DNA of 8,820 bases, taken from assembly GCA_002708885.1 (NCBI GenBank), contig PAPL01000045.1, forward strand, positions 1-8,820, written 5' to 3'. A model generated the notes under the pieces. The model searched no databases and was not told the origin of the DNA. It saw only the letters and a program-made list of their open reading frames with translations. Made by a program: the position numbers and the translations under genes. The DNA comes from Verrucomicrobiales bacterium (GTDB lineage Bacteria > Verrucomicrobiota > Verrucomicrobiia > Verrucomicrobiales > DEV007). Shown in pieces: positions 6,251-8,820 of the stretch. Positions within the stretch are counted from its first letter, which is position 1, and each line of letters starts with the position of its first letter.

Positions 6251-8500
6251 TTAAGTCGAATGGTCTTCATTATCCATTGAAAACTCAATGTTCTGGAACT
6301 TCGAGGGGATTTCATATTTTCCCGGTATTTCACCTTCAAAGATTTCATTGCCTCTGGATTCTTTTCCGGAAATGATCCATTGCCACAGGTGATATTTCAT
6401 TCTTTCCAATATTTCAGGATTTTCATTACTTACATCTTTGGTGCAATTTGGATCACTCGGAATGTGATATAGCCTATGAATTGGGCTCTCTGCACCTGGA
6501 GTAAAGACTAGTTTCCATTCTTCTGTTCTTAGGCACCGCTCTTTTCCGGTTATGATTGAATCCCGGTACATTTCCTTAAGCACAATATGAAAATCAAAAT
6601 CCTTATCGACGTACGTTAATTGATCCATGGAGGGGACCTTAAGAACGTTTTCCCCAGGTATCCTGCGTTGAATAAAAGGAAAGCCTGTTTCCCCGTAGAA
6701 TGACAGATCTAAGGAGCGTTGATCATTTTCAATGCAGGGCATGAGACTTACTCCTTCGAATCTGTTTTCATTTGGATGCTCAGTGAGTTCAAGGAGAGTC
6801 GGTGATATGTCAATGTTACGAACGATCTGATCTATTTTTTTTGGTTCCATGCCCGGCACGTACAGGATGCATGGGACCAGATTTCCCTGATCTCCTCCGT
6901 TGAAGCTGACTCCATGTGTGATTGTGGTGTTAGGTTCAAAGAGGTCCTCTCCATGGTCCGAGGTGATTAGGATGATCGTGTTGTCCATCAGTTCTTGCTG
7001 CTTCAGAGTCTCCAGTATTTGGCCTACACATTCATCGAAGCGACTCACGCATCCGTCATACAGATCGATGATGTGCTGTTTTTCCTTATCAGTGTATGAT
7101 GTGTAGGGCCTGTCCCAGGATGGGTTTGAAACAAATTCGTTTGGGTCAAAATGGACCTGATATTTGTTAGGTCCTTTGTAATCCGGATCGGTCCATTTTT
7201 CATAATAAGGATACGGAGCGTGGTATGCAAAATGGTTGCACCCCGTAAATATAGTATAGAAAAATGGCCTGTCTTTGTTCTTCCGGTACTTGATTTTGGC
7301 AATGGCTCTGTCTGTGACGACTTCGGTCCTGAGGTAATGTGCGAATGATTCCAGTTTCGGGAAGAGCCAATAGCCGAATTTATTGTCAAAATATAGAGGA
7401 ATGACCGGATGAGAAAGGTACAGGGCCTGGCTCAGCCAAATACGGAACGAGTCAAATTCAGAAACTTGGACATTCTCAAATCCCATGGGAACTTCGTTGA
7501 ATATTGCACTGCACCAGTCGCCGATCACCGCAGTTTCGTATCCTGAATCAGCTAAAATTTGAGGGAGTTTTGGTGATTGATTATTTACCCTATTAATGAC
7601 TTCCTTGGAAGGGAACATTTGCCGTGCTCCATGTGAGTGCGGGTATTGTGAGCTGAACAGTCCGATCATGGATTCGAGAGTCGATCCGATCGGAGTGAAG
7701 CATTTGGTAAAGTTTTGTGATTGGGCCGCTAGCCTATCAATGTTCGGAGACGTTTTGCGTTCATATCCATTGCAGGAGAGGTGATCGGGGCGAAGTGAAT
7801 CTGATGCAATAATAATTATGTTCGGTTTTTCTGAATCCTTAGTGAGGCCGGCCTGAAGAATCTTAATTAATATACTCAAAGAGAAAACAATCCCTGCTGT
7901 CACTATGATTGGTGCAAGTCTGAATCTGAGTTTGCCCATTGCCTTTGGTAATGAGAGCAGGAACCGGATCCAGAAAACTGAAACGGCCAGTAAAATGACA
8001 ATTGGGATTCCGTTGAGCAGGGTCCAAAGAGTGATGCTTTTAAGAATTCCTGGAGCGCCAGGCATGATTTGTGATTGCCATTCGGGAATCCATTGGGCTA
8101 CGAAGTAAGGCTTGAAGACCATCATCCGGAAAATCAGTGCGGAGAGGCTAATTAGCATAAGGAAAAAAGTTCTCAGTATGACCGATTTTCGCGTGAACTG
8201 GCGCTTGCCTATCCATAATTTCACTATTGGAAAGAGGACAACCACATAACAGGCTGAAATGATCAGGTAGCCTCTGAGCAGTGACAAGCTACTCATTACC
8301 ATGTAAAGTCCATGGTCCTTTACTGCCCCTTCCGCGAAAGAACTGTCAATTTCAGCTGCCTGAGTCAGTAAGAGGGAACAACTTACAATGTATAAAACTG
8401 AGTGGAAAAAGATGACGCTGAGGGCGACCCAAAGGAAGATCGCTGTTCCCTTTTTAGCCTCAGTGCTTGTTTGCGCTATGTCTTGAAGCGCTTTACCCAT
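6251..8500 (-). CDS. Membrane-anchored sulfatase/alkaline phosphatase-superfamily protein
   Basis: 749 residues. Five hydrophobic helices lie at about 19-47, 68-96, 107-130, 153-183 and 195-217, followed by a soluble domain (about 226-740) that should face the periplasm. This is the layout of LtaS and EptA-type enzymes. Sulfatase-fold marks are NIIIIASDSLRPDHLSCNGY (D234, metal site), SPNIDRLAAQSQNF, the nucleophile region GSTLESMIGLFSSQYPHSHG (272-291), ILITSDHGEDLFE (D515, H516), THG (H529) and DISPTLLEL with FEGVSLMP. Where sulfatases have Cys/Ser-x-Pro-x-Arg, this protein has Thr274-Leu-Glu-Ser-Met, so formylglycine formation is not expected and Thr274 is the likely nucleophile. This points toward a phosphotransferase or phosphodiesterase role, though that is inference. 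The ATG at 8500 follows a good AAGGA site at 6 bases. Database names would probably be 'sulfatase'. Confidence 0.9.
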   Translation of the reverse strand: MGKALQDIAQTSTEAKKGTAIFLWVALSVIFFHSVLYIVSCSLLLTQAAEIDSSFAEGAVKDHGLYMVMSSLSLLRGYLIISACYVVVLFPIVKLWIGKRQFTRKSVILRTFFLMLISLSALIFRMMVFKPYFVAQWIPEWQSQIMPGAPGILKSITLWTLLNGIPIVILLAVSVFWIRFLLSLPKAMGKLRFRLAPIIVTAGIVFSLSILIKILQAGLTKDSEKPNIIIIASDSLRPDHLSCNGYERKTSPNIDRLAAQSQNFTKCFTPIGSTLESMIGLFSSQYPHSHGARQMFPSKEVINRVNNQSPKLPQILADSGYETAVIGDWCSAIFNEVPMGFENVQVSEFDSFRIWLSQALYLSHPVIPLYFDNKFGYWLFPKLESFAHYLRTEVVTDRAIAKIKYRKNKDRPFFYTIFTGCNHFAYHAPYPYYEKWTDPDYKGPNKYQVHFDPNEFVSNPSWDRPYTSYTDKEKQHIIDLYDGCVSRFDECVGQILETLKQQELMDNTIILITSDHGEDLFEPNTTITHGVSFNGGDQGNLVPCILYVPGMEPKKIDQIVRNIDISPTLLELTEHPNENRFEGVSLMPCIENDQRSLDLSFYGETGFPFIQRRIPGENVLKVPSMDQLTYVDKDFDFHIVLKEMYRDSIITGKERCLRTEEWKLVFTPGAESPIHRLYHIPSDPNCTKDVSNENPEILERMKYHLWQWIISGKESRGNEIFEGEIPGKYEIPSKFQNIEFSMDNEDHST

Positions 8501-8506
8501 TGATTT

Positions 8507-8511
8507 TCCTT
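8507..8511 (-). promoter_or_regulatory. Ribosome binding site of the sulfatase-like gene
   Basis: On the minus strand AAGGA sits 6 bases before the ATG at 8500, in a purine-rich run. It supports this start and is the only clear Shine-Dalgarno sequence in front of a firm gene in the window. Confidence 0.65.
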
Positions 8512-8634
8512 TTTTCTTTTCAGATTACTATGCCTGATCGGGTGAGGCTCCGTACAGTCATTGGAAAATAAAACAATGGTAGTTAAGAATGCAACTTAAT
8601 AGTGCTTTCGTGCCGCGGATTTATGGGTAATAAT

Positions 8635-8644
8635 TAACATGTTA
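8635..8644. promoter_or_regulatory. 10-bp palindrome TAACATGTTA before the plus-strand gene
   Basis: A perfect palindrome ends 2 bases before the ATG at 8647, in the 146-bp divergent region shared with the sulfatase-like gene. It could be an operator half or full site. A single 10-bp palindrome in AT-rich DNA is also expected by chance, and no second copy was seen. Confidence 0.2.
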
Positions 8645-8646
8645 GG

Positions 8647-8820
8647 ATGAACAAGGATCATTGCCCAGAACCACTGACTTCGGATGGTCATAAAAAGTCA
8701 TTCGTCCAATTATTGGGATGGGTAGTGGGGGCCCTGTGCCTTTCAGTTCCATACAATCTATTTTGGAAATTGGGGAATGGTTTATTGGCGGCAAATATAT
8801 TAATTAGTTTGATCCTTGCG
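8647..8820 (+). CDS. Hypothetical membrane protein, N-terminal fragment (runs off window)
   Basis: An ATG at 8647 opens a frame of 58 codons to the window end, with an in-frame TAA at 8635-8637 fixing the upstream limit. The first 18 residues are polar and partly charged (MNKDHCPEPLTSDGHKKS). Then comes a hydrophobic stretch (about 19-38, LLGWVVGALCLSVPYNLF), a short loop WKLGNG and the start of a second helix (LLAANILISLILA). This is the pattern of a multi-pass inner-membrane protein with a cytoplasmic N-terminus. The family is not recognised; too little is visible. It is transcribed away from the sulfatase-like gene. No Shine-Dalgarno is present at a normal distance (AGG touches the ATG), as for most genes here. 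Confidence 0.6.
   Translation, partial: MNKDHCPEPLTSDGHKKSFVQLLGWVVGALCLSVPYNLFWKLGNGLLAANILISLILA

Noticed and set aside
7045..7389. 114-codon minus-strand frame inside the sulfatase-like gene
   Set aside because: It is a shifted frame of a well-supported domain, with Thr/His-rich composition typical of out-of-frame translation.
6251..8500. Naming the sulfatase-like gene ltaS, eptA or a specific sulfatase
   Set aside because: The topology resembles LtaS/EptA, but C-terminal blocks are sulfatase-like and the nucleophile motif fits neither exactly, so no symbol is justified.

Overview
The window looks like chromosomal DNA of a Verrucomicrobiota or other PVC-type bacterium, at moderate GC (roughly mid-40s percent by eye). 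The evidence is the gene mix: a tandem DUF1080 protein, a Tat-exported DUF1501 protein, a membrane-anchored sulfatase-superfamily enzyme and a secreted CAP-domain protein of the 'VGHRRW' type. Most starts also lack a Shine-Dalgarno sequence. No species can be named from the sequence alone, and no RNA gene, insertion sequence, CRISPR array or phage gene was seen.

Layout: six of the seven protein genes lie on the minus strand, so they read right to left. At 1-679 is the N-terminal part of a secreted CAP/SCP-domain protein, cut by the window edge inside a perfect 12-bp tandem repeat that encodes Asp-Pro-Ile-Pro units. At 812-2002 is a secreted protein with two DUF1080 domains. At 2342-3712 is a DUF1501 protein with a twin-arginine signal. 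At 3781-5544 is arginyl-tRNA synthetase (argS), preceded by a PTS EIIA-domain protein at 5579-6034; these two are 34 bp apart and probably co-transcribed. At 6251-8500 is a five-helix membrane protein with a periplasmic sulfatase/alkaline-phosphatase-superfamily domain. The only plus-strand gene is a partial membrane protein starting at 8647, divergent from the sulfatase-like gene.

How the genes fit together: argS and the EIIA gene are housekeeping and regulatory functions. The flanking genes encode exported or envelope proteins of families that are expanded in polysaccharide-degrading PVC bacteria. No clear multi-gene pathway links them. The 339-bp gap at 2003-2341 makes one operon of the DUF1501 and DUF1080 genes uncertain.

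The points most worth a second look are the CAP protein entering an identical-copy DPIP repeat, the sulfatase-like protein whose usual Cys/Ser-x-Pro-x-Arg site reads Thr-Leu-Glu-Ser-Met, and a perfect AGGAGGT in the leader region of the EIIA-argS pair. No convincing undescribed multi-gene system is visible.
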